From contig NZ_BMIR01000007.1 of NCBI RefSeq assembly GCF_014642655.1, positions 62,001-126,000 on the forward strand: a stretch of DNA of 64,000 nucleotides, in the 5' to 3' direction. Source of the stretch: Pullulanibacillus camelliae (GTDB taxonomy: Bacteria; Bacillota; Bacilli; Bacillales; Sporolactobacillaceae). Position numbers and translations under genes: made by a program. The notes under the pieces were generated by a model that saw nothing but the letters and a program-made list of their open reading frames with translations, was not told the DNA's origin and did no database searches. Position 1 is the stretch's first letter, and each line of letters opens with the position of its first letter. Shown here piece by piece: positions 27,146-35,454 of the stretch.

Positions 27146-28157
27146 ATGACCACACTAACACATGCGACTCAGAAACAATCAGAATCACACCTGTTTACAC
27201 GGCAATTGACCAGAATTTTTTTCGTTACAATTATTGCGAGTTATTGTTTTGTCCTCTTATTTATCTATTGGGGGACCCGAAGTGATTTTATGCAAAAGCA
27301 TCTTGAAACCATGCATTGGAAACCGACAACGATAATGTATGAAATCTTTGGTAATGAAAATATTTATTTTGCACATGAGGTTGCTAAATCAGAACGCCCA
27401 CCATCCATTTTCTCATCGCTTTTTCATACTATTACACTTATAGATTTGGGTGACTTGACATCTCTGCTAAAATCGCAATTTGCCGCACTTGCGCTTATCA
27501 ATAGTGCAAAGGAAAATGACGGTCGTCTTCAGTATGAGTCACCTGTCCCTTTAAACTCTATCTTGGAGCAATTCTTCCAACAGCTTTCTACAGAAAAGTC
27601 CCCAAGTGTAACAGCCATGACATCCATCTCATATAAAGGGGTTGAAACCTATCAGTCATTGCTAGAGAAGGATTTAAGGAAATATGATCTTGAAGAGTAT
27701 ACGCCAATATTAATGGCCCTTATGGAGCAGGAGAGTAAGGGGAAGGGAGGAGACCCCATGCAAGCTTCAGAATCTGCCGGATTGAAGCCAAATAGCATTA
27801 AAGATCCTAATAAAAGTATTGAACAAGGTGTTAAATATTTCCACCGCGTCCTACTGCTTGGAGAAGAGAAGGGGGTCGATTTTAAAACGATCTTACAATC
27901 GTATAACATGGGCGTCGGCTATATTAGCTATGTAGCGAAACATGGAGGACATCAAAGCACTCGCCAAGCAATTTTCAATTGAGCAGGTGCATAAAAATCC
28001 GAAGCTTTATAATTGCGGAGGGGATACATCGAATTTCCGATATCCTTATTGTTATGGCGATTTTACCTACACTACAAAAGTGACCAATTATCTATTAGGT
28101 ATCATGGACACCATCCCTGTATATGCTGATTTACTTAATAAAAAGCATGCCTATTAG
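27146..28157 (+). pseudogene. Lysozyme-like cell-wall hydrolase, frameshifted
   Basis: Membrane-anchored protein: one N-terminal helix (residues 24-44), a linker, then a domain of the bacteriophage/CwlT-type lysozyme family with LMALMEQESKGKGGDPMQASES (catalytic Glu), IEQGVKYFHRVLL and ILQSYNMGVGYISYVAKHGG. The frame stops at 27982, but the rest of the domain (ALAKQFSIEQVHKNP, RYPYCYGDFTYTTKVTNYL) continues in the next frame to 28157. Removing one A from the AAA at 27954-27956 restores a continuous domain. It is thus a recent frameshift or a sequencing error in about 336 codons. It lies behind Zur-like box 4. Confidence 0.8.
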
Positions 28158-28256
28158 AATCCGTTCCATAATAGAAAATGCGAAGCTTAAATCCGAAGAC
28201 TATTATATAGAACGCCACTAAAGGTGAGGCATTCATGTAAGTTAATTAAAAAAAAC

Positions 28257-28357
28257 ATTAGAAAACTTGACTTGTCGCCAAGTCGATGGCGAAAGTCAAA
28301 GTTACACTTATACTATCTTCCTTCAAGAGCGACAGCGAAATTATAAATTTTGATAGT
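28257..28357. repeat. 101-bp structured repeat, tandem copy 1
   Basis: Identical to the next 101 bp. Contains a strong hairpin TTGACTT-gt-CGCC...GGCG-a-AAGTCAA and outer complementary ends ACTATC...GATAGT around a second part. No ORF. Confidence 0.9.
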
Positions 28358-28458
28358 ATTAGAAAACTTGACTTGTCGCCAAGTCGATGGCGAAAGTCAA
28401 AGTTACACTTATACTATCTTCCTTCAAGAGCGACAGCGAAATTATAAATTTTGATAGT
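28358..28458. repeat. 101-bp structured repeat, tandem copy 2
   Basis: Perfect duplicate of 28257-28357, directly abutting it. A diverged relative lies at 40236-40328. Confidence 0.9.
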
Positions 28459-28460
28459 GC

Positions 28461-28503
28461 AAAAAGCCGTCCCAATGTCCAACTGTGGACCTACGGGACG
28501 GCT
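28461..28503 (-). terminator. Terminator of the fabF-like gene
   Basis: On the minus strand, AGCCGTCCC / GGGACGGCT with a 21-base loop, followed by TTTTTGC; 18 bases past the stop codon. Confidence 0.8.
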
Positions 28504-28520
28504 GAAAACAATAGACGCGA

Positions 28521-29780
28521 TTAGTCCATGTATTTTTTCCAGACTAACACACTATTTTGCCCACCAAAGCCAAATGAATTACTTAAGGTATAGGTCATAT
28601 CATGTGTGCGAGTATGGTTTGGTACAATATCCTTAGGCATGTTATCATCCTTGTCATCACAATTAATGGTGGGTGGCAATTGACTTGTTTCCATGGCTTT
28701 AATGCAAGCCACACTTTCGATAGCACCAGCTGTACCTAGCATGTGACCGACAGCACCTTTTATAGAACTGACAGGGATCTGATCTAAATGGTCGCCAAAT
28801 AGTGACCGCAAGGCAACAGCTTCAGCTTGATCACCAACTGGGGTTGCTGTTGCGTGGGCGTTGACATAATCAATGTCTTCTGGTTTTAATGCAGCGCTTT
28901 TTAGGGCATGCTCCATTGCTAGCTTCGCGCTACTTCCAGCTGGATTAGGGGTTGTTTCATGAAAGGCATCATTAGAAGTGCCGTATCCGACAAGCTCAGC
29001 ATAGATATGCGCGTTTCTTTCCTTTGCTTTTTCCAATCTTTCTAAAATAACAATGGCTGCGCCTTCGCCCATCACCATACCAGAACGATGTTTATCGAAA
29101 GGCCGAGACCAGGTTCCCAAATCTTCTGGGCCTGTGCTAGCCAGGGCTGTAGCAGCGCGCAGGCCTGAAAGAATGGCGGGGCTAAAAAGACTCTCAGCAC
29201 CTCCGGCAATCACCATATCGGCTTTGCCAAGCTGGAGCCAATAACTTGCTTCACCAATGGAATTTGAAGAAGAGGCACAAGCCGTAGAATAGGTCATTGC
29301 CGGTCCATGAATATCATAATTTATCGCAATGGCTGAGGCACAGGCATTTGGAATCGACTTAGGGACAAGCCTTGCACTCACCCGTTTGGAAATGCCTTTA
29401 GCGATGCGTTCCGAGCCTTCCTCTAAAGTTTGTACACCGCCATACGCTGAACCGATGGAAATGCCGATGTTATTTTTATCATACACCTGTTGTAAGGCTT
29501 CACTATTTGAGAATCCAGCATCTTGAAGAGCCTCAATCGCTGCAATTAAACCCATTTGCGCAAAGCGATCCAGCGCCCGTGCTTGTTTCTTTGGAAGATA
29601 AGCACTTGGATCAAAGCCGTCATAGCTTGCCATAACTGGCGCCCATTGTTCGAGCTCCTCGTTTGCTGTTTTGTGCACAGCTGACTGTCCAGCTATAATC
29701 TTGTCCCAAAAGGAAGAAACCCCGATTCCAAAGGGGGTTACCGTTCCTATTCCAGTTACTACAATACGATCTTTATTCAA
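28521..29780 (-). CDS. Beta-ketoacyl-ACP synthase II-like enzyme
   Basis: A 419-residue KAS of the FabF type, which condenses acyl-ACP with malonyl-ACP. The nucleophile lies in STACASSSNS (Cys 168). The two histidines are in NAHATATPVGD and KGAVGHMLGTAG. Both histidine loops differ from the usual FabF wording (NAHGTST, KS-TGH), so this is probably a specialised paralogue rather than the housekeeping enzyme. It starts at TTG behind GAGAGGTG. It is divergent from the FabL-like/ACP/ligase genes and likely shares their pathway. Confidence 0.85.
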   Translation of the reverse strand: MNKDRIVVTGIGTVTPFGIGVSSFWDKIIAGQSAVHKTANEELEQWAPVMASYDGFDPSAYLPKKQARALDRFAQMGLIAAIEALQDAGFSNSEALQQVYDKNNIGISIGSAYGGVQTLEEGSERIAKGISKRVSARLVPKSIPNACASAIAINYDIHGPAMTYSTACASSSNSIGEASYWLQLGKADMVIAGGAESLFSPAILSGLRAATALASTGPEDLGTWSRPFDKHRSGMVMGEGAAIVILERLEKAKERNAHIYAELVGYGTSNDAFHETTPNPAGSSAKLAMEHALKSAALKPEDIDYVNAHATATPVGDQAEAVALRSLFGDHLDQIPVSSIKGAVGHMLGTAGAIESVACIKAMETSQLPPTINCDDKDDNMPKDIVPNHTRTHDMTYTLSNSFGFGGQNSVLVWKKYMD

Positions 29781-29992
29781 AATTTACACCTCTCCAACAC
29801 CGTCATTAACAAATTAATGAGTCAAAATGATTGATTATTAGCTATTAGGAGCTTATCATAAAAACTATAGATTTTCATCTTTCAAAACTAATTATAGACA
29901 AATTGTTGAATGGAAATCACTATATTTGTCCACGTGACCGTGCGAATTGGTTTTGTAAATGTTAAAATGAAGAGAAAGAAGGTATTGAAAAT

Positions 29993-30766
29993 TTGAGTGC
30001 TGTTGAAACAAGACGCTATGCAGGGAAGGTCGTTTGTATCACCGGTGGTTCAAGAGGTATTGGCCGCAAGCTTGCCATTGAATTCGCGCGTGAAGGGGCT
30101 GACGTCGTTATCAATTATTTTCGTAACGGTGATGAAGCCAAAAAAACGGCAGCTGAAATTGAGGCGCTTGGCCAAAAGGCTTTGACGATTCGAGCCAATG
30201 TTGCTCAGGAAGAAAAAATTCTGTCAATGTTTGAAAAAATAAGAGAAACCTTTGGTCGCCTTGATGTATTTATACATAATGCCGCTTCTGGTCGCAATCG
30301 AAAGGCAATGGAAGTGGACGTAAAAGGCTGGGACTGGACATTAAATGTCAACGCACGAGCGTTTCTAGTCAGTGCGCAGCAGGCTGCCACCTTGATGCCT
30401 AAAAGTGGGGGTGCTATATTAGCCTTATCCTCTTTTGGTTCTGATCACGTATTTCCTTATTATACGACGGTGGGCGCAAGTAAAGCAGCACTTGAGGCCT
30501 TGGTTCGCTACTTTGCCATCGAGTTAGCAGAGCGCCGAATTAATGTCAATGCGATTTCTGCAGGAGCCGTAAAAACAGATGCGTTGAACCATTTTCCAGA
30601 AATGGACGAGACACTCAAAAAGCTTGAAGAAAAGATGCCTTACCATCGAATGGTAGAAGGGCAAGATATCGCCAATCTAGCTTTATTTCTATGCTCCGAT
30701 CAGGCAGAAATGGTTCGCGGACAGACAGTACGATTAGATGGTGGCATTTCACTAGTCCTTCCATAA
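29993..30766 (+). CDS. Short-chain dehydrogenase, FabL-like enoyl-ACP reductase
   Basis: A 257-residue SDR with the NADPH loop TGGSRGIGRKLA, the NNAG counterpart HNAASGRNR, and a YTTVGASK stretch providing catalytic Tyr and Lys. Spacing and wording (ETFGRLDVFIHNAASG, KAALEALVRYFAIEL, MVRGQTVRLDGG) closely follow B. subtilis FabL, enoyl-ACP reductase III. It begins with TTG after AAGAAGG. It is the first gene of a plus-strand set with ACP, ligase, dehydrogenase and alcohol dehydrogenase, so it may act on a special acyl-ACP. Confidence 0.82.
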   Translation: MSAVETRRYAGKVVCITGGSRGIGRKLAIEFAREGADVVINYFRNGDEAKKTAAEIEALGQKALTIRANVAQEEKILSMFEKIRETFGRLDVFIHNAASGRNRKAMEVDVKGWDWTLNVNARAFLVSAQQAATLMPKSGGAILALSSFGSDHVFPYYTTVGASKAALEALVRYFAIELAERRINVNAISAGAVKTDALNHFPEMDETLKKLEEKMPYHRMVEGQDIANLALFLCSDQAEMVRGQTVRLDGGISLVLP

Positions 30767-30825
30767 GACTAGTAAATGTCGTTAGTGGTTATAAATTAAA
30801 TAAATATAAAAGGAGATTGGTACAT

Positions 30826-31080
30826 ATGGCAAATACATTATCAAAGCAAGAAATTGAAGAAAAGGTTCGTGAAGTAATCGTTAATCAATTGGATGTTCAA
30901 GAGGCAGACGTCAAACCAGAAAGTCTTATCGTGGATGATTTAGGCGCAGATTCCCTTGATTTAACAGAGCTTGCCGTCGGCTTTGAAGACGCATTTGATC
31001 TTGAGATTCCCGATTCGGATTTCGGTCACCTTTCGACTGTAGATGGCGTTGTTCAATATATTAGCCAGCGCCTACAATAA
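30826..31080 (+). CDS. Acyl carrier protein
   Basis: An 84-residue ACP with the phosphopantetheine site DDLGADSLDLTEL (Ser 43). The frame extends upstream, but ATG 30826 has a strong AAAGGAG nine bases before it and gives the normal ACP length. It differs from the housekeeping AcpP wording and is placed between the reductase and the ligase, so it is probably a dedicated carrier. Confidence 0.92.
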   Translation: MANTLSKQEIEEKVREVIVNQLDVQEADVKPESLIVDDLGADSLDLTELAVGFEDAFDLEIPDSDFGHLSTVDGVVQYISQRLQ

Positions 31081-31100
31081 CTCTTAAAGGAGGCTTTTCA

Positions 31101-32747
31101 ATGTTTGATTTTAATGGCCGCGTGCTGACAGAAGAACGCGCGAACGCGTATTTAGAAAAAGGGATTTGGAGTCAGGATTCTTTCATTGATGTCCTAGAGC
31201 GCAATGTCCAAAATCACCCTGACCTCGTTCATAAGGATGAACATCGCAGCTTAACCTATAAGGAATTGTGGCATGAAGTTGAAGCTGTTGCTGAAGGCCT
31301 TTACGGATTAGGCGTTAAAAAAGGGGATAAAGTTGCTATTCAGCTTACCAATTCCCTTGATTATGTTGTAGCATTATTTGGTTCCGCACGCATTGGTGCT
31401 GCAGTGGTTAGTCTTCAGGTCGATTTGGGCAGAGATGCCTTAGTGAAGAGCTTGAAGCAATCACAAGCTAAAGTATGGATTCTCACAGATAATTACCGTG
31501 GACAAGCGCTTTATGACTTTGCGCAAGAAGTCAAAACGTCTCTGCCTGAACTAAAGCATCTTATTCTTCAAGGACAAAATGAGACCGTTTATGAAGATGC
31601 GCTGCATTTTACAACGATAAGGCAAAGTGGGAAGAGGCTGGAAGAGGACGTATTAGAAGCCAATCGCCCAGGGCCTCTTGATGCCTATCTCATGGTCTTT
31701 ACATCAGGAACGACTGGATCGCCTAAAGGCGTTGTTCATCTTCATGCCAATTACTTGTGGTCTGCACGTGTATTAGCAAAGAATTTTGGTTATGAAGCAG
31801 GCGATGGTGTCTTAGATATCGCACCTATTTTTCATCAAACAGGTATGCTTGCCGGGATTATGATGACGGTAGCAGCTTGTGGCCGCATTCTTCTTGTGGA
31901 CCGCTTCTCTGCCAACCGCATTCTTAACTGGATTGAAAAAGAGCAACCTGCATTTATTATTGGTGCTCCACCTCATGTCATTCACTTGGCAAATTCACCA
32001 AAACTAGCATCAGCCAATACGTCAAGTGTTAAAGTGTTTATTTATGCAGGTGCCCCAGTGCCAAGTGCTGTGCTTCAACGCTTACAAGAAGATGGCGGCA
32101 TCACTGTTGGTGCTATGTTTGGTTGGTCGGAAGGCTTCGTGGCGACAGCCAATCGCCCGGATGACCCTATTGAGGCGGTCAGCAGTACCATCGGGTTCGC
32201 TCTTCCAGGTCTTGAAATTCGCTTGGTTGACGAAGAGGGCAATGATGTAAAAGACGGTGAAGCGGGTGAGATTTGGTCTCGCGGACCTAACTTCAGCCCA
32301 GGCTATTACGAAAATCCAGAAGCTTCTAAGAAGCAATGGGATAAGGACGGTTGGTTCCATTCCGGTGACCTTTTACGCAGAAATCCTGATGGCCGTTATA
32401 AGTTTATTGCCCGTGCGGATGACATCATTAACCGCGGCGGAACCAAAATCGATCCAAAAAGTGTTGAAGATGTCATTGCTGCTTATGATGCAGTTGAGAC
32501 CGTTGCGGTGGTCGGTGCACCTCATGAAACATTGGGCCAACAAACGGTTGCCTGTATCGTGCTTAAGGAAGGTGCAGAGGCTTTCACATTAAGAGAATTA
32601 CGTGATTTCCTTGCAGATAAAGGATTAGCTAAGTTCCAGCTCCCAGACCGCATGGAAATTCTATCTGAACTGCCAATGACACCTTCTGGTAAAATTAAAA
32701 AGATTGACTTAAGAGAACGCTTTTTACTTGAAGCACAAGCGCATTAA
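31101..32747 (+). CDS. AMP-dependent carboxylic acid ligase (aryl/alicyclic acid type)
   Basis: A 548-residue ANL-family enzyme that activates a carboxylic acid as acyl-AMP and loads it on CoA or a carrier protein. Motifs: YLMVFTSGTTGSPKGVVHLH (ATP loop), FGWSEGF, WFHSGDLLRR, and the C-terminal lysine in PSGKIKKIDLRER. The N-terminus (EERANAYLEKGIWSQDSFIDVL) resembles DhbE and cyclohexanecarboxylate-CoA ligases more than fatty acyl-CoA ligases. Because an ACP gene lies directly upstream (20 bp), the ACP may be the acceptor. The substrate is not proven. Confidence 0.8.
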   Translation: MFDFNGRVLTEERANAYLEKGIWSQDSFIDVLERNVQNHPDLVHKDEHRSLTYKELWHEVEAVAEGLYGLGVKKGDKVAIQLTNSLDYVVALFGSARIGAAVVSLQVDLGRDALVKSLKQSQAKVWILTDNYRGQALYDFAQEVKTSLPELKHLILQGQNETVYEDALHFTTIRQSGKRLEEDVLEANRPGPLDAYLMVFTSGTTGSPKGVVHLHANYLWSARVLAKNFGYEAGDGVLDIAPIFHQTGMLAGIMMTVAACGRILLVDRFSANRILNWIEKEQPAFIIGAPPHVIHLANSPKLASANTSSVKVFIYAGAPVPSAVLQRLQEDGGITVGAMFGWSEGFVATANRPDDPIEAVSSTIGFALPGLEIRLVDEEGNDVKDGEAGEIWSRGPNFSPGYYENPEASKKQWDKDGWFHSGDLLRRNPDGRYKFIARADDIINRGGTKIDPKSVEDVIAAYDAVETVAVVGAPHETLGQQTVACIVLKEGAEAFTLRELRDFLADKGLAKFQLPDRMEILSELPMTPSGKIKKIDLRERFLLEAQAH

Positions 32748-32833
32748 GTTGAAAGAAATCAATAGGTACATTGTCCCTTATCCCTATTAGGATTTGGGAC
32801 TTAATCTGTTAATATAAGGGTGGGGAACGCACT

Positions 32834-34069
32834 ATGTCAATTTTAAATCCATCAGCACATGATACGATCACGTCAAACTCTCCGGCTTGTACACCGCAGC
32901 TTATCCAAAGAGCCAATGAAGTTCGCAACAGAGTCATTCAATTTTGCAAGGAAGAGGCCCAAAAGTGGGGCGAGCAAATTGAACGCACTCAAGAGATTCC
33001 TCAAAGCCTTTGGGATAGGGTCAAAGAGCTTGGATTTCACAAGCTGACACTTCCACAATCTGTGGGTGGTGAAGGGCTCCCTTTGGAATTGTATTTTCCA
33101 ATATTGGAAGAAATGGCGCATTGTCATGGGTCAATCCGCATGGTTTTCCATGCCTATAACAGCATTTGGCGAACAGTAGGCCAAGGGTCTGACGAACAGC
33201 AAAACTATTGGTTAAAACGCTTAGTTGATAATGGCGATCTTGTGGCATTTGCACTTACAGAGCCTGATAATGGAACAGGTATTGATCTAAGAACGATGGC
33301 AACCTATGAAAATGGGAAATATATTTTGAATGGGAAAAAACACTTGATCACGTTTGCAGAAGAAGCAGCGGTAATCACGGTCATTGCGAAAATGGACGGC
33401 GCGGCAGGAAGGGATGGTTTAACAGCATTCCTTGTCCCACAAGGTCGTAAAGGGATGAAGCTGGAGCCTATGGCCCACATGATGGGGGATAAAGGCTGCT
33501 CTCATGCTGTCATCACCTTTGAAAACTGCGAAGTGAGCGAGGACGAAATCTTAGGAGAAATTGGCGATGGTTTTGGTATTGCTGTCAGAGGATTTCTTGA
33601 TCAAAGCCGCGTCTGCATCGCCCAAAGTGCTGTTGGATTAGCACAGGAAGCTCTAGATGTGACTTTGGACAAAGTCCGACAACGGAAAACATTTGGGAAA
33701 GCGATCGCCAGTCGGCAAGCGATTCAAATGCGCCTTGCTGAAATGCAAATCGCTATCCAAGGTGCGCGCTTATTATGTTTAGACGCTGCTAAAAAATATG
33801 ATAAGGGTGAAGACATTTCTCTCGAAGCCTCTATCGCTAAGGCTAATGCCATTCGTATGGTTGGTGAAGTGACAGACGGGGCACTTTCCTTGTTCGGCGG
33901 TATCGGCTACAGCGTTGAAAGTCCGATTGAACGGCTCTACCGTGATGCGCGTTCTCTCTGGTTTGAAGAGGGAACTGCCGAAATGCAAAAAATGACGATC
34001 GCAGAGTCTTTGTTAAAAAATGCAAGACAACGCGAACGCGAAGCTCGCCGTTCCAGTCAGCAGGTTTAA
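32834..34069 (+). CDS. Acyl-CoA (or acyl-ACP) dehydrogenase
   Basis: A 411-residue FAD enzyme of the acyl-CoA dehydrogenase family. Visible are FALTEPDNGTGIDLRTMAT (FAD/substrate loop), QRKTFGKAIASRQAIQM, LFGGIGYSVESPIERLYRDAR, and WFEEGTAEMQKM with the glutamate where the catalytic base lies in many members. It oxidises or, in alicyclic acid pathways, may act on ring double bonds. It ends one base before the next start codon. Confidence 0.85.
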   Translation: MSILNPSAHDTITSNSPACTPQLIQRANEVRNRVIQFCKEEAQKWGEQIERTQEIPQSLWDRVKELGFHKLTLPQSVGGEGLPLELYFPILEEMAHCHGSIRMVFHAYNSIWRTVGQGSDEQQNYWLKRLVDNGDLVAFALTEPDNGTGIDLRTMATYENGKYILNGKKHLITFAEEAAVITVIAKMDGAAGRDGLTAFLVPQGRKGMKLEPMAHMMGDKGCSHAVITFENCEVSEDEILGEIGDGFGIAVRGFLDQSRVCIAQSAVGLAQEALDVTLDKVRQRKTFGKAIASRQAIQMRLAEMQIAIQGARLLCLDAAKKYDKGEDISLEASIAKANAIRMVGEVTDGALSLFGGIGYSVESPIERLYRDARSLWFEEGTAEMQKMTIAESLLKNARQREREARRSSQQV

Positions 34070-34070
34070 T

Positions 34071-35117
34071 ATGCGCGCTGCTTTGTTTAGTCATGAAGCT
34101 GGCTTTACTATTGAAGAAGTCCAGAACCTCCCTCTTAAATCGGGGGAGGTTCGTCTCTTAGTAAACGCATGTGGTGTTTGCGGGAGCGATCGGCAAATCG
34201 TCAAAGGAGAGCCAGCTCCATTTGGCACACGTTTTCCTCTGATTATGGGGCATGAAATAGCAGGAACAGTACTCGAAATAGGAGAGCATGTCACCAATGT
34301 TGACACTGGCGATCCTGTCGTTGTCTATCCTTTTATTAATTGTGGAACGTGTGCAGCTTGTACGCATGGCGCGTTCAATTTATGTACCCAACAAAAGTGT
34401 ATCGGATATCATCAATCCGGAGGATTTGCGGAACAAGTGATTGTGCCCGCTGAGCAGCTTATTAAACGGCCAAAACATTTGGATGCTGCTGGTGCTGCTT
34501 TGCTTGTTGATGCCTATGCAACGCCTTATCACGCCATGAAAAAAGCTGGCTTGCAAGAAGGTCAGACGTTATTGGTCATCGGGACAGGTGGACTTGGCTT
34601 AGCCGCTTTACAGCTTTCAAAGCTTTTCCGCTTGCAGCGTGTCGCCAATGTCACCCAACGTGCTTCTCAGTTACCTGAGCGTCTCAATGAGATTGACCAA
34701 TTTGTTCAATCTCAAGGTGAAACACGTAAAACAGCACGTGCCATAAGGCGCTGGGGTGGCTCCGTAGGTATTGATGTCATTCTAGATACCATTGGCAATG
34801 CGCAAAGTACAGAATTAGCGATGGAAATCGTCCGCCCAGGTGGAACTGTGGTGATTGTGGGGATGTCTTCTGAGTCCATGACACTTTCTATTGCTAAAAG
34901 TGTGAGAAAAGGGGCAACCCTAAAGATGAGCTATGGTTCGACGATGAAGGACATAGAGCAGCTTATGGCGGCTGCCCATGAAGCGCAATTTGATCCGACC
35001 ATGCTCGTAGCTGGTATGCTTTCCTTAGAAGAGGTTGAACATGCTTTTTCTGGCATACGGACTTCGGGGCGCTGGGTCATACAACCCAATCCTGTGGTAA
35101 ACGGCTCTCGTTTTTAA
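34071..35117 (+). CDS. Zinc-dependent medium-chain alcohol dehydrogenase
   Basis: About 348 residues with the catalytic zinc site CGVCGSDRQ...MGHEIAG, four structural-zinc cysteines (CGTCAACTHGAFNLC) and the NAD loop VIGTGGLGLAAL. It is of the type that oxidises hydroxy groups of CoA- or ACP-bound cyclic acids as well as plain alcohols, so it fits a ring-modifying pathway. The frame starts at 34020. ATG 34071 is preferred, directly after the preceding stop codon. Confidence 0.82.
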   Translation: MRAALFSHEAGFTIEEVQNLPLKSGEVRLLVNACGVCGSDRQIVKGEPAPFGTRFPLIMGHEIAGTVLEIGEHVTNVDTGDPVVVYPFINCGTCAACTHGAFNLCTQQKCIGYHQSGGFAEQVIVPAEQLIKRPKHLDAAGAALLVDAYATPYHAMKKAGLQEGQTLLVIGTGGLGLAALQLSKLFRLQRVANVTQRASQLPERLNEIDQFVQSQGETRKTARAIRRWGGSVGIDVILDTIGNAQSTELAMEIVRPGGTVVIVGMSSESMTLSIAKSVRKGATLKMSYGSTMKDIEQLMAAAHEAQFDPTMLVAGMLSLEEVEHAFSGIRTSGRWVIQPNPVVNGSRF

Positions 35118-35257
35118 TGAGGGCTGTTTACTGTTTATGAGGACATTGTCAGGATTAAATCAGAAAGAAGGGGGTTTTCCATGCGTGGTTTCAAGAGAAA
35201 AAGATAGTCGACGGTTTCCTTTTAAGAATGACTGCTACTAATATTTTATTAAACTTC

Positions 35258-35286
35258 TTTAATCTTTTTGTCCTTTCATATATAAT
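35258..35286 (+). promoter_or_regulatory. Promoter of the trpEG gene
   Basis: TTTAAT (35258-35263), 17-bp spacer and a perfect TATAAT (35281-35286). Transcription would start just before the TRAP triplets. Confidence 0.6.
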
Positions 35287-35293
35287 GGAGTCA

Positions 35294-35344
35294 TAGTTGA
35301 GTTGAGAGCAGAGTTGGAGCAGAGATAGCTGGAGCAGAGATGAG
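35294..35344 (+). promoter_or_regulatory. TRAP (MtrB) RNA-binding site
   Basis: Ten UAG/GAG triplets start at 35294, 35299, 35304, 35311, 35317, 35322, 35326, 35332, 35337 and 35342. Spacing is mostly two or three bases. This is the pattern bound by the tryptophan-activated TRAP ring in Bacillus trp leaders. The site is in the 5' leader of a tryptophan gene. Confidence 0.85.
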
Positions 35345-35345
35345 T

Positions 35346-35373
35346 GAACGTACGTTAGTCGTATTGTTTTTTC
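35346..35373 (+). terminator. Candidate attenuator terminator in the trpEG leader
   Basis: AAC-g-TACG / CGTA-tt-GTT with a TTAGT loop and a following run of T. It starts two bases after the last TRAP triplet. The stem is short, so the call is tentative. Confidence 0.45.
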
Positions 35374-35424
35374 CTCAAAAATAAATACATTTACTTTATA
35401 TCCTTCCAGTATTCGCTTCTCTCT

Positions 35425-35441
35425 GTATACTTTTAGTATAC
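35425..35441 (+). promoter_or_regulatory. Hairpin before the trpEG ribosome site
   Basis: GTATAC-TTTTA-GTATAC directly followed by AAGGAGG. It may help govern access to the ribosome site. Confidence 0.35.
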
Positions 35442-35454
35442 AAGGAGGACTACC

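Noticed and set aside
28257-28458. Considered as a small CRISPR array
   Set aside because: Only two units of 101 bp directly abut with no spacer between them, and no cas genes are near.
29781-29992. Looked for a fatty-acid regulator (FapR) operator between the divergent fabF- and fabL-like genes
   Set aside because: No clear inverted repeat of that type was found in the 212-bp gap.
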